Position numbers and translations under genes: made by a program. From positions 124,001 to 188,000 of the forward strand of contig NZ_JAUQSW010000008.1 in the NCBI RefSeq assembly GCF_030581075.1: DNA of 64,000 nucleotides, written 5' to 3'. Below, piece after piece: positions 7,797-14,702 of this stretch. The notes beneath the pieces are model-generated. The model was given only the letters and a program-made list of their open reading frames with translations, was not told where the DNA came from and searched no databases. Each line of letters starts with the position of its first letter. Positions within the stretch are counted from its first letter, which is position 1. The DNA is from Hymenobacter cheonanensis. Lineage in GTDB: Bacteria > Bacteroidota > Bacteroidia > Cytophagales > Hymenobacteraceae.

Positions 7797-8528
7797 ATGC
7801 CTACGACCTATCCGATTCGTCCGTTAAAAACTCCGGCCCCGGCCAGCAAGCGCCCGAAGGCCAGTCAAAAGCCCGCCCCCGTTTCCCGCCTCACCACCCG
7901 CACCGGGCAGGGGGGCGACGGTATCGCCTGCGTGCAAAACATTGTGGCCAACGACCGTCAAACGCACGTGTACCTGGTGCAAGCACTCTACTACCGGGAG
8001 CAGGCCCGCCGGGCTGGGCGGACCAATGCGGCCGCCAGCGCCACGCTCGACAAGACGGTGGCCAGCTACGTAGCCCGGCAGCAGAAGCTCCGCACTAGCA
8101 AGCTGCTGCGGGCAAACACCGGGCTAACCGGCCTTGCTAAGTCGTGGCTAGCTAAGCTGAAATCTGTCGTAAGCGGCCCCGGCGTCGGCATTTTGCCCGC
8201 TATTCCGGCCGGGGTGGCGGCAGTGGTGATGGGCGTTGTAATTGTAGGTACTGCGGCCGCCTGCTGGGCCTTGTTCAGCCCCGACGAATCGAAGAGCGCG
8301 GCCGATGTACAAACGGCCTTTCAAGCCAGTGACATCTACCGCGGTATGTCGCCCGAAGAGCAGCAGGCTAGCAGCCAGGCTATCGAGCAGGCCGGAAAAG
8401 GAGGCTACAACGACGGTAAAGACGCGGCCGACAACAGCCTGTTTGGCCAACTCAAAACCGTGGCGCTGGTGCTGGGTGGGGGCTACCTGTTCACGCAGCT
8501 GCTGGGCAACCGGCGGAAAGGAGGCTAG
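7797..8528 (+). CDS. Hypothetical membrane protein, first gene of the lysis block
   Basis: 243 residues from ATG 7797, five bases after array 2. The N-terminus is basic and Pro-rich. Residues about 128-162 are hydrophobic (ILPAIPAGVAAVVMGVVIVGTAAACWALF) and form a membrane hairpin or one long segment; a second membrane segment lies near the C-terminus (about 219-235, LKTVALVLGGGYLFTQLL). Between them is a polar region with Gln/Ser-rich helix. No known motif. It is followed by the coiled-coil membrane protein at 8532 with a strong SD sequence in between. Possible pore, virion membrane or DNA-delivery protein. Confidence 0.65.
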   Translation: MPTTYPIRPLKTPAPASKRPKASQKPAPVSRLTTRTGQGGDGIACVQNIVANDRQTHVYLVQALYYREQARRAGRTNAAASATLDKTVASYVARQQKLRTSKLLRANTGLTGLAKSWLAKLKSVVSGPGVGILPAIPAGVAAVVMGVVIVGTAAACWALFSPDESKSAADVQTAFQASDIYRGMSPEEQQASSQAIEQAGKGGYNDGKDAADNSLFGQLKTVALVLGGGYLFTQLLGNRRKGG

Positions 8529-8531
8529 CAG

Positions 8532-8846
8532 ATGGAGGCGCATGTTCTTGAAATTGTGAGTGCTATCGGTGCGCTATTGGTAGCCGTGGTGGGATGGTTG
8601 CTAAGTCGGGGCATCAGCCAGATTGACGAAACGATGAAAGGCCTAAGTGCTGACCACCGGCAACTAACAGAAGACCTGCAGGAAGTAAAAGTTGACCTAC
8701 AGGCCGCCAAACAACTCCGGGAGTTTCACGAGGACCGATTGAAGCAGGTGGAACAAGAAAACCGGGCTTTTCGCCGCTATTTCAGCGAAGTAGACCGCCT
8801 TATTTATCGAAGGTTTGGGGAATCTGTACAACTACGTGAAGAATGA
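8532..8846 (+). CDS. Small membrane-anchored coiled-coil protein
   Basis: 104 residues. One N-terminal membrane segment (about residues 6-25) followed by a long coiled coil (about 30-85). AAAGGAGG at 8517-8524 is a near-perfect Shine-Dalgarno sequence seven bases before ATG 8532, which is rare in this phylum. Topology is that of phage-type accessory lysis proteins (antiholin or i-spanin-like), and it precedes the holin-like gene by three bases. A precise role cannot be read from sequence. Confidence 0.7.
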   Translation: MEAHVLEIVSAIGALLVAVVGWLLSRGISQIDETMKGLSADHRQLTEDLQEVKVDLQAAKQLREFHEDRLKQVEQENRAFRRYFSEVDRLIYRRFGESVQLREE

Positions 8847-8849
8847 ACC

Positions 8850-9395
8850 ATGCGCGAAATGATAGTAGGCAACTGGCGTACTACGCTGCTGGCGGTCAGT
8901 ATTCTACTGGCCCTACTCATGTTCACGCAAGGCAAAATATCAACTACTGAATTTTTGGCGGTGCTGGGCTTTTTCAACGTCGCTGGCTACCTGCTGGCCA
9001 AAGACGCCCGCACTACTGAGCACCGTAATCTGGCCGACGACCTGGCCGACACCCGGGCGGTGCTCACCGATGGCCGGCGCCGGCGCCCCTCACGCCGCGA
9101 GCAGTGGCTGGGCGAATTGGCTTACCGCCTGCTGCTGGCCTTTATCGTGGTGGTGCTAGGTCTTTGTTTTTATCCTCTCTTACGCGATGCCCTGGCCGAC
9201 CGCACTACTCCCCGTACTTATTCGCCTGGCTCTGGCGGCGGCTATGGCTCGCCGTATGGCAGCCCGCTGTATAGCCCCGGCTACAACCCCGTGGCGCAGC
9301 CCAGCCAGCTCATGCCAGCCAGTGGGGCGCCCCCGGCGCATGATGATGAGCCACCGCATCCTGCTACTGGTCCCGGCCCTGGCCTTGCTCACTAG
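8850..9395 (+). CDS. Holin-like membrane protein
   Basis: 181 residues with three membrane segments (about 9-27, 33-49 and 91-110), a basic loop between segments 2 and 3 (GRRRRPSRRE) and a Gly/Pro/Ser/Tyr-rich tail. Size of the membrane part, three segments and place between a small coiled-coil protein and a lipoprotein plus two glucosaminidases fit a class I holin. Holins have no diagnostic motif, so this is inference from topology and context. The last 56 bases overlap the following lipoprotein gene in another frame, as in many spanin gene pairs. Confidence 0.6.
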   Translation: MREMIVGNWRTTLLAVSILLALLMFTQGKISTTEFLAVLGFFNVAGYLLAKDARTTEHRNLADDLADTRAVLTDGRRRRPSRREQWLGELAYRLLLAFIVVVLGLCFYPLLRDALADRTTPRTYSPGSGGGYGSPYGSPLYSPGYNPVAQPSQLMPASGAPPAHDDEPPHPATGPGPGLAH

Positions 9396-9828
9396 TTGTT
9401 TACCCGAGGCGCAGCTGGCCCGGTTGCTCGACCGGCATCCCGGCCTACTTACGCAAGTGGTCGGGCCGCAGCAGGTCAGTGATTCAACGGTGGTGCAGGT
9501 ACTTGACAGCACCGTGACGGTGCGCGTGAATGGGCAGCTCTACCGCGTGCCCGTGAAGGTGCGGCAGATAACCCGCTATCGCAGCCGCATTTCTACGCTG
9601 GTGCTCGACAATGCCCGGGCCCGCCGCCTGCTAGCCGACGCCCGGGCCGATGCCGGGGTGCTGCGCAAGCAACTACAGGCCAGTGAACAGGAGCGGGGCC
9701 GCCTGCAGGGGTTGGCCTATCCACATTGGTACGGGCAAGTATGGTTCTGGATTGCCCTGCTGCTGTTGGTGCTGCTAGTCGGGTCGGTGGCTCTACGCTT
9801 CACCAAGTTTAGTTTTTTACCCTTCTGA
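9346..9828 (+). CDS. Candidate unimolecular spanin (lipoprotein with C-terminal membrane segment)
   Basis: 160 residues from ATG 9346, the last of three in-frame ATGs (9340, 9343, 9346). An N-terminal signal ends in the lipobox LLTSC (Cys 18), which predicts outer-membrane anchoring. The periplasmic part has a beta-rich section (about 45-85) and a coiled coil (about 90-125). Residues about 132-152 (VWFWIALLLLVLLVGSVALRF) form a C-terminal membrane segment. Lipobox plus C-terminal transmembrane segment in one protein is the layout of u-spanins such as T1 gp11, which join the outer and inner membranes and finish lysis. It overlaps the holin-like gene by 50 bases and is followed after two bases by a glucosaminidase gene. 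Confidence 0.65.
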   Translation: MSHRILLLVPALALLTSCLPEAQLARLLDRHPGLLTQVVGPQQVSDSTVVQVLDSTVTVRVNGQLYRVPVKVRQITRYRSRISTLVLDNARARRLLADARADAGVLRKQLQASEQERGRLQGLAYPHWYGQVWFWIALLLLVLLVGSVALRFTKFSFLPF

Positions 9829-9830
9829 CG

Positions 9831-10286
9831 ATGAGCGCGCAGGAAACATTTTGCTTGAAATTCTGGCCTCTGGCCGCCGACATAGGGATGCGCTATGGTA
9901 TCAACCCCGGCACCATTCTGGCCGTGGGGGCGCAGGAAAGCGGCTGCGGCACCTCGTACAGCGCCCGCAACCGCCGCAATTACTTCGGGCTGCGCGGCGC
10001 CAAGGGCTGGAAAGTGTTTGCCACCGATGCCGAGTGCTTCGAATTTTTCGGCCAGCTGCTGGCCCGCCGGTACGAGGCGGCCGCCCTGGTAAGCGGCAAC
10101 ATTGCTGCTTTCACAAAACGCATGGCAGCGACCCGCTACGTGAGCGGGAGCGCAAGCGAGAAGGCCCTGTGGGGCCGCAACGTGGCTGCCTACTGGCGCC
10201 GATTCACCACCCTGGCCACCGTGCACGGCTTGCGCCCCAGCGCGCCAGTGCTGGCCGCAACTTCAACGCCTATTACCCGTGGCTAA
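9831..10286 (+). CDS. GH73-type glucosaminidase (endolysin candidate)
   Basis: 151 residues, covering one glucosaminidase (FlgJ/AcmA-like, GH73) domain: INPGTILAVGAQESGCGTSY with the general-acid Glu in AQESG (about residue 41), then RRNYFGLRG and KVFATDAECFEFFGQLL. The family cleaves N-acetylglucosaminyl bonds in peptidoglycan. There is no signal peptide, as expected for a holin-dependent endolysin. It follows the spanin gene by two bases and overlaps the next, related gene by eight bases (GTG start at 10279). Confidence 0.85.
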   Translation: MSAQETFCLKFWPLAADIGMRYGINPGTILAVGAQESGCGTSYSARNRRNYFGLRGAKGWKVFATDAECFEFFGQLLARRYEAAALVSGNIAAFTKRMAATRYVSGSASEKALWGRNVAAYWRRFTTLATVHGLRPSAPVLAATSTPITRG

Positions 10287-10809
10287 GATTAAGCTAACTG
10301 CTGAGCAATTTTTGAGAACCTTCTGGCCGGTGGCCGTGGCGGCTGAGCAAGCCACCGGCGTGCCGCGCTACTACTTACTGGCCATGCACGTGAGCGAGCA
10401 AGGCCTGTACGGCGACCCACCCGGTAATATGTGCTTTGGCATCAAGCCCGGCCCGAGCTGGCATGGTAAGCGCCAGCTGCTGAAAACCTGGGAAGTGTTC
10501 GACAGCCCGCACGTGCAATGGCCGCATCAGGTGTTCAGCATCACGAAGCGGTCTGATGGCAAATACCGCTACGACCTAATGGATGAGTTTCGGGCCTACG
10601 ACAGCTTGGTTGACAGCTACAAGGACCACGTAGAGTTTTTGCGCCAAAACCCGCGCTACCGTGCTGCCTGGGCGCACACGGGCAGCGCCGAAGAGTTTAC
10701 CCGCGCCGTCGTCGTAGCCGGCTACGCTACGGACCCCAATAAGCTAACAATCATGCTCAACACGATTGCCTGGCTGCGAAAAAAGTCAACGGACTACGGA
10801 CTGAGCTAG
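10279..10809 (+). CDS. Second GH73-type glucosaminidase
   Basis: 176 residues, GTG start at 10279 inside the end of the first glucosaminidase gene. Same fold with different sequence: FLRTFWPVAVAAEQATGVPRY, acid Glu in HVSEQGLYG (about residue 40), NMCFGIKPG, then FRAYDSLVDSYKDHVEFL. The two enzymes are clearly paralogous in layout but not close copies. One may be the lytic endolysin and the other a virion-borne wall hydrolase for entry; the sequence does not tell which. 68 bp of non-coding DNA separate it from array 3. Confidence 0.85.
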   Translation: MAKIKLTAEQFLRTFWPVAVAAEQATGVPRYYLLAMHVSEQGLYGDPPGNMCFGIKPGPSWHGKRQLLKTWEVFDSPHVQWPHQVFSITKRSDGKYRYDLMDEFRAYDSLVDSYKDHVEFLRQNPRYRAAWAHTGSAEEFTRAVVVAGYATDPNKLTIMLNTIAWLRKKSTDYGLS

Positions 10810-10877
10810 CGGCCCCCGTAGTCGGCCCTGGGCTGTTGCTCGTCGCGCTCAGCGCGTGGGCGCTCGCCCGCCGCCGC

Positions 10878-11028
10878 TGACAGCACGCTGGCGCCTGAGC
10901 ACCGTCGGCCGCGCGTGCCAGCTCGAAGCGACTGACAGCAAACCGCGCCGGCCGCCGGCGCTGCAGCAGCGCAACATGACAGCAAACCTACCTGGTGCAC
11001 GTCGGCCAGGCGGCAATTAATGACAGCA
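10878..11028 (+). repeat. TGACAGCA array 3 (four repeats, 55/44/44 spacing)
   Basis: Exact copies start at 10878, 10933, 10977 and 11021. CTGAGC stands nine bases after repeat 1. Spacer 2 shares GGCGCTG at the same offset with arrays 1 and 2. Spacer 3 contains CCTGGTGCACGTCG, as in array 2. The next gene starts 21 bp after repeat 4. Confidence 0.92.
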
Positions 11029-11048
11029 ACTTAAAATACCCTTTCCCC

Positions 11049-11354
11049 ATGCCTACGAGCCAGCATCTCGTTCAGGTAGCCAGCACCTTTGAGCTGGAAG
11101 TTTTGCAGCCGGGCGCAAATAGTGCAATAGTAACTCACTGCGCAAGTATTCGCATTCGCAACACGTCCGAAAACAAGGTGCTGTTTATCGCGCCGCAAAA
11201 TTCGGCCTATGCGTTGCCCATTGCCCCCGGCGGCGCCTGGGGCATCGACTGCACCGACGTGCGGGTAGAGCTACGCACCGTGCTGATTGCACTCATCAAA
11301 GACCACGACGCCCCCACTATTGTTGAACGCATTTTTAATCACTCACTCCTGTAA
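11049..11354 (+). CDS. Small beta-rich hypothetical protein, block between arrays 3 and 4
   Basis: 101 residues from ATG 11049; upstream in-frame starts fall inside the array and are not used. The text reads as a compact beta-sandwich (FELEVLQPG, IVTHCASIRIRNTSENKVLFIA, YALPIAPGGAWGIDC, VRVELRTVLIAL). This resembles small phage proteins that decorate capsids or spikes, but I do not recognise a family. Its TAA shares one base with the ATG of the next gene, so the two are coupled. With its partner it forms a two-gene cassette between array 3 and the degenerate array at 12003. Confidence 0.65.
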   Translation: MPTSQHLVQVASTFELEVLQPGANSAIVTHCASIRIRNTSENKVLFIAPQNSAYALPIAPGGAWGIDCTDVRVELRTVLIALIKDHDAPTIVERIFNHSLL

Positions 11355-11950
11355 TGAGCTTACTTCCAGAGGGTAGCGGCCCCGCAATCGCTAAATATCG
11401 TTTACACTACCTGGCTTTGCCTTCTGTGGCGCAAGCGGCTAATCTTAGCTTTGTCGAAGATTTTTCGGTGGTGGCTGGCCAAACGGCCAATGGCATATTA
11501 GTTCTTCCCACCTGCTCGGATGTGCAGTATCTAGTACCTGCTGGTGTTGAGGGTATCCCCTACGTGCCCCAACTCGGTCATAAAGGTGGCCGAGTAGATT
11601 ACCAATTTCCGCAGCCTGTGGTGGCCATTTTGGTACTGACGACGTCTACGCAAAATCCCACCCCTCAGGCGACGTACACGGCGCCTGGTGCTGCGGTTTC
11701 GACCCTCTTCACTGTGGCCAGTGATGGTATTACGACTAATGACCCGAGCGCCGAGGTCTTGCAGTACGAGTACCATTTCAAAGTGACCTGGTCGCCTGAA
11801 AATAGCCAGCTTCCTGCGCGGATTGCATTCAAACCGAACTTGCTCCGGCCGTATGGTGGCCCGCCCATTGTTGGCAAGACCTGGGAGGAGTTGCAGCAAC
11901 TCGGCTTTTACGCAGACGCTGTTGCTGGTGACATTGGTATGCATTTGTAG
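11354..11950 (+). CDS. Hypothetical beta-rich protein (candidate spike or receptor-binding protein)
   Basis: 198 residues, ATG 11354 overlapping the previous stop by one base. Mostly beta, rich in Val, Pro, Thr and Tyr, with no signal peptide and no enzyme motif. Codon use is a little less GC-rich than its neighbours, which suggests a different recent history for this block. A two-gene cassette of beta-rich proteins flanked by recombination-type repeats could be a replaceable spike module; that is inference. Confidence 0.6.
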   Translation: MSLLPEGSGPAIAKYRLHYLALPSVAQAANLSFVEDFSVVAGQTANGILVLPTCSDVQYLVPAGVEGIPYVPQLGHKGGRVDYQFPQPVVAILVLTTSTQNPTPQATYTAPGAAVSTLFTVASDGITTNDPSAEVLQYEYHFKVTWSPENSQLPARIAFKPNLLRPYGGPPIVGKTWEELQQLGFYADAVAGDIGMHL

Positions 11951-12002
11951 TATTATGCCTACGCCATCGCTTCGCTAAGGCGGCTGATTTTTTCTAAGCG
12001 AG

Positions 12003-12027
12003 TGACAGCACTACCATAATGACAGCA
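12003..12027 (+). repeat. Degenerate TGACAGCA site (array 4), two repeats 17 bp apart
   Basis: TGACAGCA at 12003-12010 and 12020-12027; the final A of the second copy is the A of the start codon of the ParB-like gene. The 55/44/44 layout is not kept. It may be a shortened array remnant or a separate operator of the ParB-like gene. Confidence 0.75.
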
Positions 12028-13796
12028 TGAAACGTTCACCGATTCAGCAGCAGGCCGAGGGCCTGGCGTATCCTGAGTTTGCCGCCTGGCTGGCCAAGCA
12101 GCCGCTAGCCCGCCAATATCAATTTCAGCGAGAGGCAGGGTTTCCGGTGCTCGACGGGACAGCCGCGCAACAGGCGCGCGCCGGGCAGCTGGGGCTCAAG
12201 CCCGACGCGGCCCCGGCCCTGATACTCTACCTGCACCACCGGGGCCGGGCGTGGATAGGTAAGCCCAGCATCCGGTTGGAGTTTGCCACCAACGAGGCCG
12301 CCCTGCAAACAGCCGCCCGGTTTGCCGATGCCGGGGCCCCGGTGGTGAAGTCGGGCAGCCGGGGCGCCGCCCGCCGGGAGATTGAGCAGCAGCTACAGGA
12401 GCTAGCCGACCAAAGCAAAGCAGAGGCAGCCGCGCCCCCGGCCAAGCCGGCGAAGGGCGCGGCCGCCTCGGCCCCCGATGCGGAGTTTCACGCGGTAAAG
12501 CTGCTGCTGAGCAACGGCCAGCCCATTACCGCGCAGCAGGCCACCCGTTACCCTGACCTGGTGAAGCAATACAGCGAGTTTTACGATTCGCTAGGCCTAC
12601 CAATGATAAGTGACGCGGCTAGCCGGCCCGCGCCGGCGGCCGCCCTGCCCGCCGATGGCTCCGTGGTACTGGTGCCGGTGAAGGATATTAAAACCGATAA
12701 GAAGCTGTTTCAGAACCGAGAAGCGGACTTTAGCGAGGAATCGGTGCAACGCATCCTGGCTGCCGTGGCGGCCGGCACCTTCCGCTGGGAGGTGCTCGAC
12801 CCTGTGGTGTTGTGGCGTAAGCCCGGCACCACCGACGTGTACAGCCTGAGCGGGCACAGCCGCAAGGAAGCGTTTCGGCGCCTGGCTAGCCAGGGCACCC
12901 GCGTAGATGGGCGCGGCTTCGAGGCTATTCCTGCTAAGATTACCGAGTGCAGCCAGGCCGAAGCCGTGGAGATTGCCCGCAACAGCAACAACCTGAGCAC
13001 GAAGGAAACCGAGCTGGAGCGGGCCGCCTACTACCGGGGCCTACGGGCGGAGGGCAAGAGTAAGAAGGAGATTGACGCGGCCGCCGCCGGCTACGAGGGT
13101 AAAAACAAAACCTTTATTCTCAATCTGTCCTACCTGGCACCCAACGGCCAGGCGGTGCAGGCCCTGGCCAGCTTTGCCGATGCCGCCGATGGCAGCGGCA
13201 AGGAAGTAGTACGCACCCTGGCCGACTGGACCGGGGAGGCCCGCCGCCGTTACCCCCAGCTCACCGACAGCCACGAAAACGAAACCTTCGACTGGCTGCG
13301 CACGGCCTACGGCAGCAAAGCCGGCCAGCTGCGCAACAAGCAAGAGTTTCTGCAGCGTCTCGATACTACAATTAGCCGGGCTACCACGTTCGGGCAGTTC
13401 GCGGCCGACGAGCCCCTAAATCTGGCTAACCGCACCGGCAAAAGCTCGGTAGAACAGGAATACGACGAGCGGCTGGCTACTGCCCAGCGCGCCCACAGGG
13501 ACGCCGAGAAAGCCCTGGTCGATAAGCGCCGGGAGCTAGTAGCGCGTCAGGCTACTGAGAAAGACCTGGCCCGCATTCTGCCCGCCTATGAAATCGCCGT
13601 AACCCGCGCCCTGCAGGAGCTTAATAAAATCAGCGCCCAGCGCTACGAAGTAAAGGACGCGGCTAAAAATCAGGCCTCACTGTTCGGCGTCGGACTAAGC
13701 AAGGGCGTGCGTGACTTATTGCAGCGAGCCGAAGCACTTAGCAACGCTGAAAAGCGCCAGGCTGCCCAGCAGTTGTTTTTGTCGGCCGTTGATTAA
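12027..13796 (+). CDS. ParB/sulfiredoxin-like DNA-binding or nuclease domain protein
   Basis: 589 residues. Residues about 30-90 form a conserved-looking N-terminal domain (ILYLHHRGRAWIGKPSIRLEFATNE). Residues about 210-330 match the ParB N-terminal fold: VLVPVKDIKTDKKLFQNRE, then DPVVLWRKPGTTDVYSLSGHSRKEAFRRL with the G-H-S-R motif, and AEAVEIARNSNN. A helical DNA-binding part follows (about 335-470), then a coiled coil (about 475-540). ParB-like proteins bind centromere-like repeats and hydrolyse CTP, or act as nucleases. The gene is the only one in its block, starts inside array 4 and ends two bases before array 5, which makes it a candidate reader of the TGACAGCA repeats. Not a canonical ParB: no ParA partner is seen. 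Confidence 0.7.
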   Translation: MKRSPIQQQAEGLAYPEFAAWLAKQPLARQYQFQREAGFPVLDGTAAQQARAGQLGLKPDAAPALILYLHHRGRAWIGKPSIRLEFATNEAALQTAARFADAGAPVVKSGSRGAARREIEQQLQELADQSKAEAAAPPAKPAKGAAASAPDAEFHAVKLLLSNGQPITAQQATRYPDLVKQYSEFYDSLGLPMISDAASRPAPAAALPADGSVVLVPVKDIKTDKKLFQNREADFSEESVQRILAAVAAGTFRWEVLDPVVLWRKPGTTDVYSLSGHSRKEAFRRLASQGTRVDGRGFEAIPAKITECSQAEAVEIARNSNNLSTKETELERAAYYRGLRAEGKSKKEIDAAAAGYEGKNKTFILNLSYLAPNGQAVQALASFADAADGSGKEVVRTLADWTGEARRRYPQLTDSHENETFDWLRTAYGSKAGQLRNKQEFLQRLDTTISRATTFGQFAADEPLNLANRTGKSSVEQEYDERLATAQRAHRDAEKALVDKRRELVARQATEKDLARILPAYEIAVTRALQELNKISAQRYEVKDAAKNQASLFGVGLSKGVRDLLQRAEALSNAEKRQAAQQLFLSAVD

Positions 13797-13797
13797 T

Positions 13798-13948
13798 TGC
13801 TGTCAACTTTCGCGCTGCAGCTCGAAGACTTCGCGCCGGTGTGCTGTCATTCTTTGCGCCCTGGTGCACGTCGCCCGGGCGCGTTTGCTGTCAGGTGGCC
13901 GGCGTTGAGGTGCTGGCCAGCGCCAGCTCAGCCGATGGCGTGCTGTCA
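13798..13948 (-). repeat. TGACAGCA array 5, inverted copy
   Basis: On the plus strand TGCTGTCA occurs at 13798, 13842, 13886 and 13941; read on the minus strand this is the same 55/44/44 order and the same CTGAGC nine bases after repeat 1. It is the exact mirror of arrays 1-3. Repeat 1 lies inside the serine recombinase gene and repeat 2 supplies its stop codon. CCTGGTGCACGTCGCCC (13860-13876) is kept on the plus strand although the repeats are inverted. Confidence 0.92.
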
Positions 13949-14508
13949 TTCACTTTTAAGTCAAGGTAGCGGTACACGGTGGCCCGGCCAATACCTAGCA
14001 GTTGGCCGATTTCGGCCACTGTCTTGTCTTTCTTCTCATACAGGGTACGCGCAGCCGCAGCCTTCGACTTCGCTTCTTTGGTAAGTCCTGGCGGCCGCCC
14101 GCCCTGCCGGCCGCGGGCCCGGGCGGCGGCTAGCCCGGCGTTGGTGCGCTCCCGTATCAGGTCGCGCTCAAACTCGGCCAGCGAAGCAAACAGGTTAAAC
14201 ATGAGCCGTCCCTGGGCGGTGGTGGTGTCGAGGTGGTCCTGCAAGCTCACAAACTGCACGCCCCGTTCCTGAAAGCCTGTGACTAGCGTAACCAACTCTT
14301 TGAGCGAGCGCCCCAGCCGGTCGAGCTTCCACACCACTAGTGTGTCGCCCTCGCGCAGCCGCCCGAGTAGCGCCTGCAGTTGGGGGCGGTCTTTCGCGGC
14401 CGAAGCCTTTTCTTCTACGACCTCAATACAGCCCGCGCTCCGTAGGGCGTCGACCTGCAAGTGTACTTGTTGGTCCTGGGTGCTTACGCGGGCGTAGCCA
14501 AGTTTCAT
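13891..14508 (-). CDS. Serine recombinase (resolvase/invertase family)
   Basis: 205 residues. N-terminal catalytic domain with the nucleophile Ser 9 in YARVSTQDQ, the arginine block WKLDRLGRSLKEL (about residues 63-75) and the E helix (FASLAEFERDLIRERT). A C-terminal helix-turn-helix (KTVAEIGQLLGIGRATVYRYL, about residues 163-183) completes the short Hin/TnpR type. Enzymes of this family invert or resolve DNA between paired sites and need accessory sites or proteins. The last 18 or so residues (DSTPSAELALASTSTPAT) are encoded by array 5, and the stop codon is the TGA of its second repeat. The gene thus abuts its most likely target. It points away from the integrase cargo. Confidence 0.9.
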   Translation of the reverse strand: MKLGYARVSTQDQQVHLQVDALRSAGCIEVVEEKASAAKDRPQLQALLGRLREGDTLVVWKLDRLGRSLKELVTLVTGFQERGVQFVSLQDHLDTTTAQGRLMFNLFASLAEFERDLIRERTNAGLAAARARGRQGGRPPGLTKEAKSKAAAARTLYEKKDKTVAEIGQLLGIGRATVYRYLDLKVNDSTPSAELALASTSTPAT

Positions 14509-14702
14509 GCGTTCTCAAAAAGTCAGGCTGACGAAGATACGCAGACGTTGTTTTATGAGACAAGCAAATAAGACGGTTTTAGCTGCTACCTAGCGTGCAA
14601 GAGCCGAAGGCTAGGGCGTCGCATGAAAACGTCCGTTTTGTGATACAGTCTGATAGCTATGTTGCCTGGACTGTAACTAAATTGCCCACTTCATTTGATA
14701 CT

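Noticed and set aside
7784..8098. Alternative 104-residue reading frame at the start of the lysis block
   Set aside because: It starts inside the fourth repeat's region and overlaps the longer frame from 7797, whose product has clear membrane segments.
9187..9345. Longer start for the spanin-like protein
   Set aside because: It would place about 50 Arg/Pro-rich residues before a clear lipoprotein signal; ATG 9346 puts the lipobox at residue 18.
9504..9511. A further TGACAGCA copy inside the spanin gene
   Set aside because: Single exact copy without neighbours at 44 or 55 bp; an 8-mer is expected about twice by chance in a window of this size on both strands.
11954..12000. Terminator before the ParB-like gene
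   Set aside because: A T run is present at about 11988-11994, but the possible stem before it has only four good pairs.
7642..13948. Integron attC sites
   Set aside because: No IntI-type integrase, no attI, no core-site pairs of the attC type, and the blocks are multi-gene operons rather than single-gene cassettes.
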